Source of the DNA: Takakia lepidozioides
Taxonomy: Eukaryota > Streptophyta > Takakiopsida > Takakiales > Takakiaceae
Length of the DNA: 64,000 nucleotides
Direction: 5' to 3'
Assembly (NCBI GenBank): GCA_030704615.1
Contig: CM060731.1
Span: forward strand, 41,602,001 to 41,666,000
Part shown: piece by piece, positions 10,527-22,889 of the stretch
How positions within the stretch are numbered: position 1 is the first letter of the stretch
How the letters are laid out: each line of letters opens with the position of its first letter
The notes under the pieces: model-generated
The model's input: only the letters and a program-made list of their open reading frames with translations
What the model was told of the DNA's origin: nothing
The model's database searches: none
Program-made: the position numbers and the translations under genes

Positions 10527-12144
10527 CGTGCTAGGGAGGGTATGAGTATCTTACGAGTTGAGGTCCGCCATGGCATTCTTGAGCAGGGAGGAGTCTGCCG
10601 CCTTCACCTTGAGGATGACACACTCCACCATGTAATGCCAGCCAATGTGCTTGGCATGGTTCTGCTTGATGTACTCCCACCAGGCGAGAAGTCGGTGATT
10701 CCCGTCCCACACAAAGAACATTTTACCCGACATATGGCCGAAGTCGGGATCACCCTTCAGCGTCGCCTCGAATTCGTGGTTGCGAGTGTGCCAGTGGGTA
10801 TCCCACGTTGACAATTCATCGGCAGTGGGTCCACGAGTTTCGCCGTCCTCATTCTCATGGAAACGTAAAACGCTGCCGATCCCAGACGGTACCCTTCTCG
10901 AAATGCGAACTTGAGCTTATCCACATCTCCGGGAAGGGCCTGCCTGACGATGGGAAGGGAGACCATGCGACAGAGTGGGATTCGAAGAGTCCGCTGGAAT
11001 ACCCTGCTGCCCAGAACTCTGCCAATGCTACTGTGTGTCTCCTCCAACATTTTATCCGCTGCACTTTTGAAATCCTCCGGAGACATGTCTGTAGGTGCCG
11101 GTAGTGGCTGAGCAGCTGGAGCATCCTCAACTGGAGCTGCACTCTGGGGCCTGTGTGCGGGCAATTCTGCCATTGCAGAGGCCTCCTCCGGGCCTGCTTT
11201 CATCGGTGGTGAGGTCTGCCTGCGAACGTTCAGCGGCAGCACCCTCCTCCGGTACCAAATCGAGATCAACGGTCGATCCCATTGCCTTCGCTGCAGCAGA
11301 GTCGGCCCCAACATCTGCAGGCGGGAAATCCTCCAGGAACTGAGCTTCAGCTCGTGGAAGCGGTTTTGCGGGAGATTGTTCGCCCGTCGCCCTGATTGCC
11401 TTCTGCTTCCTCATCCTTGCAGGTGAAGGTGTCTGCTGCAATTGAATCTGTCTTCTACCCTGCTGCTTCATTCGCGTTGGGGGGGGTGAATCGGCCTGAG
11501 CCGGTTCAGAAGCCAGTAGAGGGACGGGCTGCTTCTTCTTCGACTTTGCTGGAGAAGGGCCCGACCCCTGCTGGCGATTCTCCATGACGAAGAACGCGAG
11601 TCGATCTCTGGACTTTGAACTTGCCCTTCGAAGACGCGTCTTTGAATCGCAGAGGGCTAGGCCCGGCAGGAATACCCGCGCTCGGGGATCGGGTGGGTGT
11701 ACGTGCTGCAGCTAGCTCCTCGGACTCTTCCTGCGGCTCTTCGGATTCCTGCGATCCCTCCAGCACGTCCACCTTTCCTGTTAGGCATGCAAACATGTTC
11801 TGCATTCAAGTCTCCTAGCATTCAGTCTAAGAATTACAGAAGCAAAATGGGGGGTTCGGTGCTCGATCAGCTGCGCGCAGCCCGATCGCATGGAGCTCTC
11901 ACTGGTGGCTGGGTTGCCTGAGTGGCCTGCTGCTCGGAGATGGCAATCTCCTCCTGTAGACGCTCTTCCTCCCCTTCGGCATTGGCCTACGTCCGAAGTA
12001 TAATTTCCGGAGCTTGCGACGAGGTCTCCTGTCTGGTGCACGAACTCCCCCCCTCTCAGGTTCGAGCATAAGAAGAACAGAGAGAGGGAAAAGGGGCAAA
12101 GAGTGCAGATGGAAAGGGCGCGAGAGGGGTGACTGAGGAGACAC

Positions 12145-13270
12145 GACAAAAGTAGATGAAACGGCGGTGATGCACCACTTGGGTTCGAAAGGGTTGGACG
12201 AAAGTGTCTCCTCGTGGAGTTTGCGTCATTACGAAATTCGAATCGTTGAGGGTACGCCTGCCGTCCGAAACAAACATCATTATCCAACGGTCAGGCCGCG
12301 CCGCCTCATGCCCCTTCAGTCAGATAGAGTGCCGACATGTGCAGCAATTCCGTTGCTCCACGTGTTCACATTTCAAGGCATCACCCCGCATTGCACGCGA
12401 GTTAATCCCCACAAACCCCGGAAATGCGGCCGCATTTCCGTTCCGAGCGCCGCATTTCAGTTCCAGATTTTCAGTCAGAACGGAAATGCGGTGCCGCATT
12501 TCCGTTCCGACTCGGATGGAATTGCCGCATTTCAGTTCCACGATTTTCCGGAAATGCGGTGCCGCATTTCCGTTCCTCAAGGTCGGAATTGCGCTCTGTC
12601 GGGCTCCAGCATCAGATACAAAATGGAAATGCGGCGCCGCATTTCCGGAATGTCGAAACGACTCGGACGGAAATGCGGTGCCGCATTTCTGTTCCCGTTG
12701 TTCATATTCTCAATCAGAACGGAAATGCGGTACCGCATTTCCGTTCGAATGAAATGCGGTTCTGCCGGAAATAGCATTATCCCTCAGCTCAGATTGGAAA
12801 TGCGGCGCCGCATTTCCGTTCTGGAATGTCGAAAGTGCGACTCGGACGGAAATGCGGTGCCGCATTTCTGTTCCGTTGTTCATAAATCTCAATCAGAACG
12901 GAAATGCGGTACCGCATTTCCGTTCCACCTTCACATACCGTGCTTGCTGGATGGAAATGCGTTACCGCATTTCCGTTCTGGAGAGTATAAAGGTTTCCCC
13001 GGACGGAAACTCGTGCCGCATTTCCGTCGCTCTGTGCATGACCAAGATGCAATACGGAAATGCGGCGCCGTATTTCCGTCCACCAGCAATCGAAGAATCA
13101 CTCGGCGGGAAATCTGGAACCTCAATGGGTTGCATTGTTCCGAAACAACACAATTGCGGCCAGTCTTGATGAGCACAACTTGGTTGTCTGACCGTTTTAA
13201 CCAGCAGTCCTGGCACTTGTCAGTGCGAACGTTCCTGTCTGCACCGAGAATACTGCTGGATCCACCCTCA
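12145..13270. promoter_or_regulatory. Divergent promoter region of genes B and C with palindrome cluster 2
   Basis: Gene B reads leftward from about 12.1 kb and gene C reads rightward from about 13.3 kb, so this segment should hold both promoters. It contains palindromes at 12419, 12481, 12549, 12623, 12668, 12720, 12795, 12848, 12900, 12954, 13005 and 13055, spaced 45-75 bp apart. The block 12623-12745 is repeated at 12795-12922 with the same order of central bases (CGCC, TGCC, TACC), showing that the array grew partly by duplication of a roughly 175 bp unit. Long frames across this region are artefacts of the repeat. Confidence 0.8.
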
Positions 13271-13287
13271 GGAGAAACTGTCAGGAG

Positions 13288-16200
13288 ATGTTATTTCGTC
13301 GCCGAATCGGCCATCATTGTCATACTCACTGGCTATGGAATCAAACCTCCCACCTTCATGCATGTAGCTTGAAACAATACTTTCCACTTCAATGTGCGAC
13401 TTCCAATCGTCGATGGACTCCGCAGATCCACTTAGATGGTGCCTGTGAGCCTTGGTCTGTCGCTATACTGAACCTCGCACTTGCCAACTCCGTGCGGTGT
13501 TCGATGGCTCCGAATTCCTACGCTATAGTTTGCTGTCCTCCGCAACTTGGGAGAGCCTGGATCCCAAACGAGGGAGGACTTTGCAGAGTGACTGAAACTT
13601 ACCTTTGTTCCAAATTCAAGCTCAAACCGGGCACAGTTTATTTGGAAGAAGAAAGGAAGGATGTTCCTGGACAGGTTGACGAGACCATTGTCGTGCTAGG
13701 TAACGACGGAGGTTGCGGAATCGAATGGCACGTTCCCCCGTCAGACACCATCCTGTACCGAGCTGTGGGAATGCCCATTCCCTTTCCGAATCAGTCGCTG
13801 CCCACACCATCCACAAAGGAGTCCGGAAACCGAGAGCGGCCACTGCCAACAGAGAGGTATGCAACGATAATCATTCCCGACCTGGACCGTCAAGACCCTC
13901 CATAGCTTCTCGTGTGGACGTATTCGACATTTCCGACGAGGAAGATGATTGCATTGAGGTACCCATGTCCTCCACACGGTCGTTCAAATCCGGCATGGAC
14001 GTCTCTGTAGGTGCTACGCATGTGCCCTCGAGCATAACTCCAACCCGGTCCATTGTGCAGCTCCTACGACAACATCACCTCGATGGTTCTCGCTCCGAGC
14101 TGGCTGCTCTCGACTATGCCAAATTCCCAGTCAGAAAGGTAACTTTCTGCCTCCCGAAGTCGATGGCAATGTCATCTTCGAGTTTCCACCTGTTTCTTCG
14201 TCAAAGAAAGCCTCCGGGATGTTAACAGACATGGATCGAAAGCATGACGGACACCCCTGGTGTGTGACGAAGACCAGTAGCACGAAAATTGCTGATGGTG
14301 TTCGTGTACGATATGTCCTCTGTGCGGGGAAGCTGAGGTGCCTCAATCCCACCTGCTTCCACTTTCTCTCCAAAGGAGGGCGGAGAAACGAGACGGATTG
14401 GACTGGCACAACGCATCATCCATTCATTGTCTCCAGCCAAGCTCCTGCGGGTTCTTTCAAGTGTGCACATTGCAAAGAACCACCGACGTGCATGTCCATG
14501 TGCAGAGCCAAGCAATATTACGTAATCCATTTGCTCCCGGACTTGACTAGAGCTTGCATACACGTTGGGGTCCACTGCCACCCCTTGGCGAGAGGCAACA
14601 TGCGTGAGGCTGTGCAGGAAGCACACGACATCATAAAAGAGGAGGTGAAATTGAGCCCCGGAGCCAGACCAAAGCAGATTCAGCTGAAGGCAGCCCACAA
14701 GATTGCTCTTGGCAAAATCATGTCTGAAGATGGTTCCGACCGAGAGCCCTTGACCGAAGACGAGATGCGTGACCTCTTGGAGTCCGTCTCGCACGTTTGT
14801 AGTCCGAATGTGCGGAATCACATCGTATCTTGCAAGCAGGAGTTCGGCAGGGGGTCGGACATGTACTCAATCCTGGAGGTGAAACGAATGACTGGATATG
14901 ACTACATCCAAGGTAGCAGGTTTCCAGGGCAAGGCAGCGAATCCGATCGTTGTTACATTTTCAAAATGTCGACGTGTGGGCCTGGGAGTGGAGTCGACTT
15001 GGTCACTCGCATGACAACTGGAAACTTGTCGAATGCTTGGGTGATGTTTGATCACATCAAGCGAATTACAAACCATCAGTGGGTGACTATGGGTGCGCAT
15101 GTTTATGACTATCACTCCAAGAGGCTCATGACGATTGCAATCTGCGAGATGAAGGGGAGGACACACAGTCCGAGATGCATCTGTGGGAGGGCATAAACGA
15201 GCAGATGGCAAGGGCGGATTGCCAGAGCCCAATTTCAGGGGATTCATGGCAGACAACGCTCAGGCCAACTGGGCAGCGGTGCGGCGTGTGTACGGTGAGG
15301 ACCCCAATGTTCCAATGGAGGGGAAAGAGAGATCCTGTGGATTCCATTGGATGCAGAGTCTATCCCACTACACTACCAAATTTGTTGCTAGCTCATTCCA
15401 GGCTGAACACCGTGTCCTTTGTACGGCGTGGAAGGATGCACCCCACATTTGATGACGCGGAGGTTAAGTTTGCTATCATCGAGGCTTGGTGGAACACGTC
15501 AGGTGCAGTGGAGACAACCAATCTGGGAGCATTGCACAGCTGGTTGGGGTGGTGGCATTTTCGGTATCGACAGTTCGGACAGTACATGCGGGAGGTAGGC
15601 TGCTGTCATTTCGTTCATTTGTCTTTCTGTTACGGACATTTCGATTGGTCCCTCACCATTGTTTGTGTCCTTCTAGGAGCGGTGCTTGGATTCCGACACG
15701 GACATGCCGAACACGAATATGGCAGAATCGGTCCACTCCTCCTGGCGAGCGTCTTCTGCCGCACATCTGGTGGACGTAGTGACGGCCACAACGGAGGACA
15801 TCGACAGAGCAATCATGCAGCAAGCCACGTACTACAAGTTCCTGAGCGGCAAACAATGGGGCTTTGGGCCGGACAGGGAGGAATTGTTGGTACGAACAGC
15901 TTCGAGGTCCAAGAATCCAGTGAAATGGGCGACAGCATTGCGAGAGAATCAAAGGGACGCCTCTGCACCGCAGAGGTGAACACCTAGAGGGGGACGTCCG
16001 GACTCGCCCTGTCAGGCGGAGGATTGAAGAGGAACCCGGGTGCGAAGAGGATTCCTGGAGATCCGACAGGAACATTCGGACAGCACCTCGAGGTCCCGTC
16101 ATGTTGCCGCACAATGTGTCTTCCAGCAGTGGAAGCCCAAGAAATTCCAGATCGCCGTCGCCTTCAACCGGGGATTTCGTGCAACAAATTCCCACCGCTC

Positions 16201-17102
16201 CCTTGCCCCACATTCCGCCCGCTGTTATGCAGTATGGCCAAGCCATTGTGGAGACGACTGTGTCTGCATCACAGTGGAGAATTGCTCGCACAAAGCCGTC
16301 GTTTCGAGGAAGGTGTTCCGCAATTCGTGTGGATACACGGCAACGTTGTTTAGAGATGATAAGGAGGAATCCAGATGGGGCTGTCCCTGCTCCTACTTTT
16401 ACAGGAAGATTTGTCCATGCAAAGTTTGCGGAGGCGACAACCACCCAGTTCTGGTTCTGCAGGCACGACATTATGACTTGCGTGTATGGAAAGCCCAAGT
16501 ACGGCATACAACAATGCCAGAGGCTCCCCCGGTGTGGCCGGTGGAACCAGGCTGCGATCTGAGTCAGGTTGAGGCCGACGCCCTTACCGCCCGCAGGATT
16601 TTCGGATGGTGCAGCGCACTGACGTCCCAGACAACCATTTCCGCTTCCACAGCCTCCACCACCGACCCCTGTGAGAGCAAGAACAATGGGACACGACAGC
16701 TCTAAGCATCCTACACACCGTTGGGGGAAACCGAAGAGGCGGCGACCTCCCTCAAAAGTGAACGAGACAAGGATGGGGAATGCACTTCGGATGAACTGTA
16801 CAATCCAGAGCTCGACAGAAGTGCCCCCACCAGGATTCGGGCGTGTGTATCAGATGGCCACGGCGGGCTCAGCTGTTCGCAATGAGGTGTACATCACCAT
16901 TTCAGAATTACCCACCTGCAATTGCACCGACTTCCAGATCATGGCGAACAAGGGGGCATCATACTGCCCTTGCAAGCATTTGTACTACGTGTACCTAAAG
17001 AGACTCCGTTGTAATTCCACAACTCATCACTTCATACATGCACCAGGGTTGAGCCCCCAGGAGGTTCACACTCTTCTGAATATGGATCCAGGGGACCAGT
17101 GA
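13288..17102 (+). pseudogene. MULE gene C: Mutator-like transposase with SWIM finger
   Basis: The coding parts are 13580-13860 (N-terminal), 13905-14150, the long frame 14150-15190, 15183-15590, 15686-15979 and 16671-17102. The N-terminal zinc region has 'LRCLNPTC', 'CAHC', 'CIHVGVHCHP', resembling the WRKY-GCM1/FLYWCH finger of MULEs. The catalytic region has 'HVYDYHSKRLMTIAICEM', then 'FMADNAQANW' (second Asp), a 'RSCGFHWMQSL' C-x2-H motif, and 'MPNTNMAESVHSSW' (Glu and Asn). The C terminus has a SWIM finger 'CNCTDF...YCPCKH' at about 16915-16980. Frameshifts near 14147 and 15150-15200 break the frame. An intron probably lies at 15593-15676. The order zinc finger, DDE, SWIM is that of MULE transposases. 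Confidence 0.75.
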
Positions 17103-17344
17103 GCTTGGCTTGCGGTCCACATACAATGGTACGCCCATCCTTTTCGGATAGTAGAACTGTACTGCTGCTGCAGTACCTCAGACTCTGGCCACACAAAGGT
17201 CCGACATATGTCTTGCCTACCAGTAACCTGTTTTGATCGAACTAAGATATTACTATATCGTTCACTTGTTTCCACGTGCATGTATTTTTGTATGTTGGAG
17301 GGTTCATGTTTTTCTGCTTTCCGAAAACTTGCTTCCTCATTCGA

Positions 17345-17470
17345 CCTCCGACAAGGAAATGCGGCGCCGATTTCCAAGTATCGTCGTAGGTACCCCCAGA
17401 GGCGGCCTTCGCCAACACCAAACCGCTCCGAAATTTCGCACGTGCGAACCCTAATGCGGCACCTATTTCC
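17345..17470. repeat. Right-hand decayed palindromes of the MULE
   Basis: A near-complete copy (GGAAATGCGGCGCCG then ATTTCC, one base short) lies at 17356, with a weaker copy at 17450 and a half site GCCGCATTTCC at 17823. This is the thinnest of the groups and lies downstream of the transposase gene. Confidence 0.65.
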
Positions 17471-17689
17471 CAGTTCAGTTGCAAACCTTTCCCGCCGAAT
17501 ACCCGAAGAAGACAGAATTGTGAAGTACTGCAGACTGTATTGGTGCAGACTCCATTGGTTCAATCGCGGCAAAAGGGTCAGCTTCATTCCAATGTTAAGG
17601 CATGTAAAACCGCGGAATACTCTATACAGGCCAGTATGCGACGTCCTTTTGCAGTGGTATACTGGATTTCCCGTTGCACGGTCACTTAT

Positions 17690-17944
17690 TTCCATGAGCG
17701 GATCTATAAAACCATGAGCGGACTTGTTACTGACGACATATCTTCGCCGCATTACATGATCTGGAACGTCCAAAAACGGCAAGGTCAAATAAAAAACTAT
17801 TATTTTAATACTTGTTTAATCTGCCGCATTTCCAAATTTGGAGGAGTCCGCTCATGAAATCCGCGTATCTTAGACTTCGGCTCACCGCTCATGCGGCTCA
17901 TGCGGCTCATGGCTCATGGCTCATGGTTTCTGCTCATGAAATAG
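17690..17944 (-). repeat. Right subterminal and terminal inverted repeat of MULE
   Basis: CATGAGCGG copies occur at about 17694 and 17714. GCTCATG units are arrayed at 17886-17944, ending GCTCATGAAATAG, the inverted match of the left end. Confidence 0.75.
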
Positions 17945-18674
17945 TAAACCTCCCAGCAGCATCATACGTCCTGACCAAATCAGAGCAAGAGGAATTGTTG
18001 AAGACATTGGGAGCCATGAAGGTGCCAACCGGATTCTCGGGTGCTTTCCAAAAGCATGCCATAAACAAGAAATGGTCGGGGATGAAGTCACATGATCTAC
18101 ACGTGATGATGCAGCAGATTTTGCCAGTGTGCATTCGGGGTACGATGGCGTCGGGTCCTCGAACAGCCATAATGCGTATAAGTCGAGTGTTTAGGAAGAT
18201 TTGTGCGAAGGTGTGGGATCCGAGGGACATTACATTGCTGCATGAGGATGTGGCTGTGACCCTATGTTTGCTGGAGAAAGAATTCCCTCCATCATTCTTT
18301 GACGTCATGACGCACTTACTAGTGCATCTTGTAGAGGAGCTGCATGTGTGTGGGCCCGTAGCCAACCGTTGGATGTACCCCATGGAGAGGTACATGAAGG
18401 ATCTGAAGGGGTATGTACGCAACATGGCCGGCCAGAGGGGATTATGGCGGAGGGCTACATCCGCGACGAAGCCCTGGGCTTCATGACAGAGTATATGTCT
18501 TCATTTGATGCAATACAACGACGGGTGTGGGACGAGAACGAGGAAGAAGGAGTTGTAGGCGAGGTCCTAGAAGGTGGAACAAAGCGTGCCATGAGCCCGC
18601 GCCTTCGGGATGTGGCACATGATTATGTGCTGAACAATACAACAACCATGACACCATGTAGACAGTGGGTGTAA
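17945..18674 (+). pseudogene. TNP2-associated region (DUF4218-like) of CACTA transposase
   Basis: The frame resumes after the insertion with 'LPAASYVLTKSEQEELL' and 'LGAMKVPTGFS'. It continues 'WSGMKSHDLHVMMQQILPV', 'FPPSFFDVMTHLLVHLV' and 'RWMYPMERYMKDLKGYVRN'. These are the standard conserved blocks following TNP2 in plant CACTA elements. A single-base shift near 18430 moves the frame, after which 'MAEGYIRDEALGFMTEYM' continues to 18674. Confidence 0.85.
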
Positions 18675-19194
18675 ACTTTACATCCCTCCTGTACTATTCT
18701 TAATGGTCTTTGTATGCATGAATTACATATATATTGTCACAAGTCATTCCGGCCACTATGGGAGTGGGATCGTGTACTAACAGGGTGCTTCAGACGACAA
18801 CAGAGGGTGTTTCGTAGTTGGTGTTGTTGCTTGCAAGTGATCATGAAGTAGGCTGCATCACTACAATGTGCTTGAAAGGACACACTCTACATGTGGCATG
18901 CATGTCAGTACAGTGTTGGTCAGGGGGACTGAGTTGGAGCTTCTATTTGGTTTCTGCCAGAAAATATGCAGCGGAGAAGGTCCCCTGAAAACGGAACGGA
19001 GAGCATTTGCAAAGCATGCGGAGGGGCGGTCGTAGGCGCAGATCCCCGGTGGAGTACCGACAACAATGGAGGAGCTGCAGCCCTTTACAGTGTGGGTCAG
19101 ATCTGCAATTGCAGTGTACGCATCAGAGAACGAGGACCCATGAGGGCATGGTGAGTCTGTCATTCCCCCCATGGCTGATTGCCACTTCGTACCG

Positions 19195-19833
19195 GTCAAT
19201 GAACATATGGCAATCATTATAGAGTGGACGATGCCAACACCAGCCTCCCGGTGACTTACAACGGAGTGGCAACATTTTTTGAACAAGAGAGTAGGAGCTG
19301 TGCACGAGATCGGAATCCAATTTCATGCCATGTGCAATATGTAGGAGTGATCAAAGAGATCCTTAAACTAGACTATGGTCTTGTGAAGCCAATCTATTCC
19401 GTTGTTCTTGGGTAAAAGCCAATATGGTAGGAGAGAATGCCACCATGAAACGGGATGAGTACGGGTTCCTCCTTGCTGATTTCAGAAAAATGCTACCCAC
19501 AAGATGAAGAGCCATTCATCTTCCCATCGCAAGTTGAGCAAGTTTTCTTTTCAGATGACATCCATGCGCCGGGATGGAAGGTGGTTCTTCACAAGGACCC
19601 CCGGGCCAAACGAGTCGTTGCCGACGTCCATGATCTGGACCTAGGGAGAATGCCGACCACGAGGTCTGAGGGAACCCGAAATCTACCCAGATACGGCCGA
19701 ACCAGTCTCTTTGGAAGGAGCAGTTACCTTTAATGAGGAAGACATTCCAGGGTTGGTAATTACCGCCAGGCAAATTGCAGATGTGGGTAGTGAAGGGGAA
19801 GATTATTTGGATACGGATAGTGAGCCCAGCTGA
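19195..19833 (+). pseudogene. DUF4216-like C-terminal part of CACTA transposase
   Basis: Frame 19224-19415 gives 'VTYNGVATFFEQESRS' and 'VQYVGVIKEILKLDYG'. Frame 19455-19733 gives 'EEPFIFPSQVEQVFFSDD' and 'GWKVVLHKDPRAKRV'. Both match the C-terminal DUF4216 region of CACTA transposases (asparagine-glycine, tyrosine-glycine, and a Q-V-F-Y/F motif before a W-x-V-V-L strand). The frame breaks between the two parts. Confidence 0.75.
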
Positions 19834-19835
19834 AT

Positions 19836-21519
19836 CTCAGTGTCCATTAAGCCAGCAGCTCATAGACGAGAGCTATGCTAAGGACTCTTACTGTCCTTAG
19901 AACCCATTTTGTACAGTCCTGCTTATAAGCAAGGGCGAGACAGTTTAGTATCGATAATGTATGGATGTGTCACTGACTGTCTTGTGAACAAATCTTTTTT
20001 GTTCTGCCCATATTGTTTCTGACATGTGAGGAGAGATCGTCTTCATGTACGGGAAGTAGACGTGAATGTGTGCATGCATTTTCTGGCCCATCTGCATGCT
20101 TTCCAGGAACAAAGACCAGTGGAATGGGGGGTGTCTCCAAAGGAGCAGGACCGAACGACACCTTTTGTGCTTCCCTTGCTTTCCTTCTCACCGTTGTTCC
20201 ATTCTCCCACCTGCCCAACAGCAGCACTCTCGAAGCAATAGCATGACATATGTTCGCACATGGTCTTCTCTTCACCAGTGAATGAGCTTTTATGCTACAT
20301 GTACTGCCCCGTCCACATTAACGTTGATCCCTGCAAGCACTTGGCAAGACACCCCAGAGCCGCAAATCCAGCAACCACCACAAACACATCTAACTGATTG
20401 TAGTGACACGGGAATAGCTCACTTGTAGAGGAATTGAACTCCAGCCAAATGAATGGCTCTGCCCCTTGTAGGCACAGTGCGATGCAAAAACAAGGTGAGT
20501 ACAAAATGAAGAAGCACTTACGAGGTCCCATCCCTGGGATGGCTCCCACTCTGCTCTGGAACTGTGCAGGCCTGAGTAGCACCAAATTGCATGAATCCTA
20601 AGCCTGAATATCAAATGCAGGTTTATGTCGCGATGTAGCACGCCATCATCTTACCTGTAGTTTCCCAGTTTCACTGGTGTCACATTTGCCTTCAAGTCAC
20701 ATCAAAATTAAGTCCACCTATGCGCAAATCGTAGAATCTCTCATGACACCATTGCGTACCGAACTGGTTTGGCATGATATATTGTGTTCACAACCTTAAT
20801 GAACGCTTCACAGCTTTACCTCTCCGTGCGCTCCATCGTGCCTCCATCCAGCACATTCTGTAAATGTTGAATGACCAAGAACCCGATGTCACACCGTTCT
20901 GAGAAGCCAACTACGCGCGCTTACAGTATATCGAAGGCCTTGCCGTGTCAGGATTTTGCATTCCACGTCCCGCCATGTCCGACGCAGCACTTGCATCCTT
21001 GCCAGACAGGCCAGGTGGAGGCAGCATGTATTAAAATATCTATTCCCCCAAGGCCATTTTGTTTACACTCTTTTTGTGAAGCCACGTCAGCAAATGTGCT
21101 GCCGAGTCATGGGTGCAATGATGCGCAGTGGTTCATGGAGTCCTTGAGTCGACTACATATTCACTTTAATGAATAAATATCTTTATTCCATTAATCGAAT
21201 TAGAATGAAAATTTTGTAGTCGCATGTGCAGTATTACAAACCACCACTTGCAATTTTGGCTTTTTCAAATTTTGTCTCTTTCGACTCTCCATAGTCCGTT
21301 TACTACCAAGTGGTTTCCGAGTGGTCGCGGACATGCAGTCGATTCGAAAAGACACGAATGCTTCTAGTGTTATACATTGTTTTTTGTTTTTGGTGGAGTG
21401 CTTGGAGGTCAAGTTTCTTTTGTTTATGGGGCTTCCATTACCTGGTTTCTAGTTTGAGGTTTGTACTTACCATGAAGAGGGAGTGCACAACATGAACTGA
21501 TCAATGATTTCCTGAATGG
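19836..21519. other. Intergenic, no clear gene
   Basis: A minus-strand frame at 20585-20295 ('GAEPFIWLEFNSSTSELFP') looks exon-like but I cannot assign it or find neighbouring exons. Otherwise nothing is recognised. The right end of the CACTA element must lie somewhere at the start of this stretch. Confidence 0.35.
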
Positions 21520-22784
<1,265 letters not shown>

Positions 22785-22889
22785 GTAAGGTGTAAAGTTA
22801 TGTGTATCAAGACTAACTCTATTATCTAAGCTTTAACTTCCGCAAGCATGGAACCTTGGAAACTTTGTGGTTAAGACCTGGAGTAACCA

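Larger units (their letters stand above)
6878..12144 (-). pseudogene. MULE gene B: ParB-like domain fused to beta-class DNA methyltransferase-like fold
   Basis: A spliced minus-strand gene is deduced from exon-like frames with GT..AG borders: 11799-10555, 10442-10254, 10153-9870, 9836-9673, 9589-9371, 9226-8108, 8010-7746, 7643-7451 and 7346-6878, plus a possible 5' exon near 12144-11900. The N-terminal third is charged and disordered. Next comes a ParB/Srx-type domain: 'RIPLCRMVSLPIVRQALPGD' and later 'FVWDGNHRLLAWWEYI' (about 10700). Then helical and Trp-rich regions, a Lys/Glu linker, and an MTase-like fold in beta-class order: 'CDMIILDIPD' in place of motif IV DPPY, 'RSPAFIQTIMETC' (motif X) and 'VLDLICGTGAS' (motif I). 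The tail is acidic. ParB-plus-N6/N4-methylase fusions are known in bacteria and phages. At least four single-base frameshifts (near 11300, 10850, 10390, 10035 and 8730) make this copy a pseudogene unless they are assembly errors. Confidence 0.7.
4353..17944. mobile_element. 13.6 kb Mutator-like element with ParB-methyltransferase cargo
   Basis: The left end reads CTATTTCATGAGC followed by repeated CATGAGC units. The right end, in reverse complement, begins with the same 13 bases and the same repeated heptamers, so both ends form an inverted repeat. The host CACTA transposase is interrupted exactly here and resumes after 17944. Inside are a MULE-type DDE transposase with a SWIM finger (plus strand), a ParB/MTase-like gene and a third unknown gene (both minus strand), and three groups of one palindromic motif. 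No clean target-site duplication is visible: left flank ends GGGGCCTG and right flank starts TAAACCTC. All three genes show frame damage, so this copy is probably inactive. Confidence 0.75.
2978..19833 (+). mobile_element. Degraded CACTA (En/Spm, TNP2) transposon, interrupted
   Basis: Pieces of a CACTA transposase are collinear on the plus strand on both sides of the 4353-17944 insertion. The left piece holds the transposase-associated CPC/HL zinc region and the TNP2 start. The right piece holds the TNP2-associated region, then the DUF4216-like and C-terminal regions. Frame breaks, an in-frame stop and a deletion of the central catalytic core show that it is dead. I did not find the CACTA terminal repeats, so the element ends are approximate and the coordinates given cover only recognisable coding remains. 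Confidence 0.75.

Noticed and set aside
12419-13080. Regularly spaced repeats resembling a CRISPR array
   Set aside because: Repeats are full palindromes with variable centres and partly duplicated spacers, also scattered in introns, in plant nuclear DNA with no cas genes.
12167-13372. Long open frame (401 codons) across the palindrome cluster
   Set aside because: It is created by repeated palindromes that read open in several frames on both strands; residues are repetitive with no domain.
13288-17102. KDZ-type (Kyakuja-Dileera-Zisupton) transposase, because KDZ elements carry DNA-modification genes
   Set aside because: The N-terminal zinc finger, C-x2-H motif, NMAES catalytic Glu context and C-terminal SWIM finger fit a MULE better, and no TET/JBP dioxygenase motif is present.
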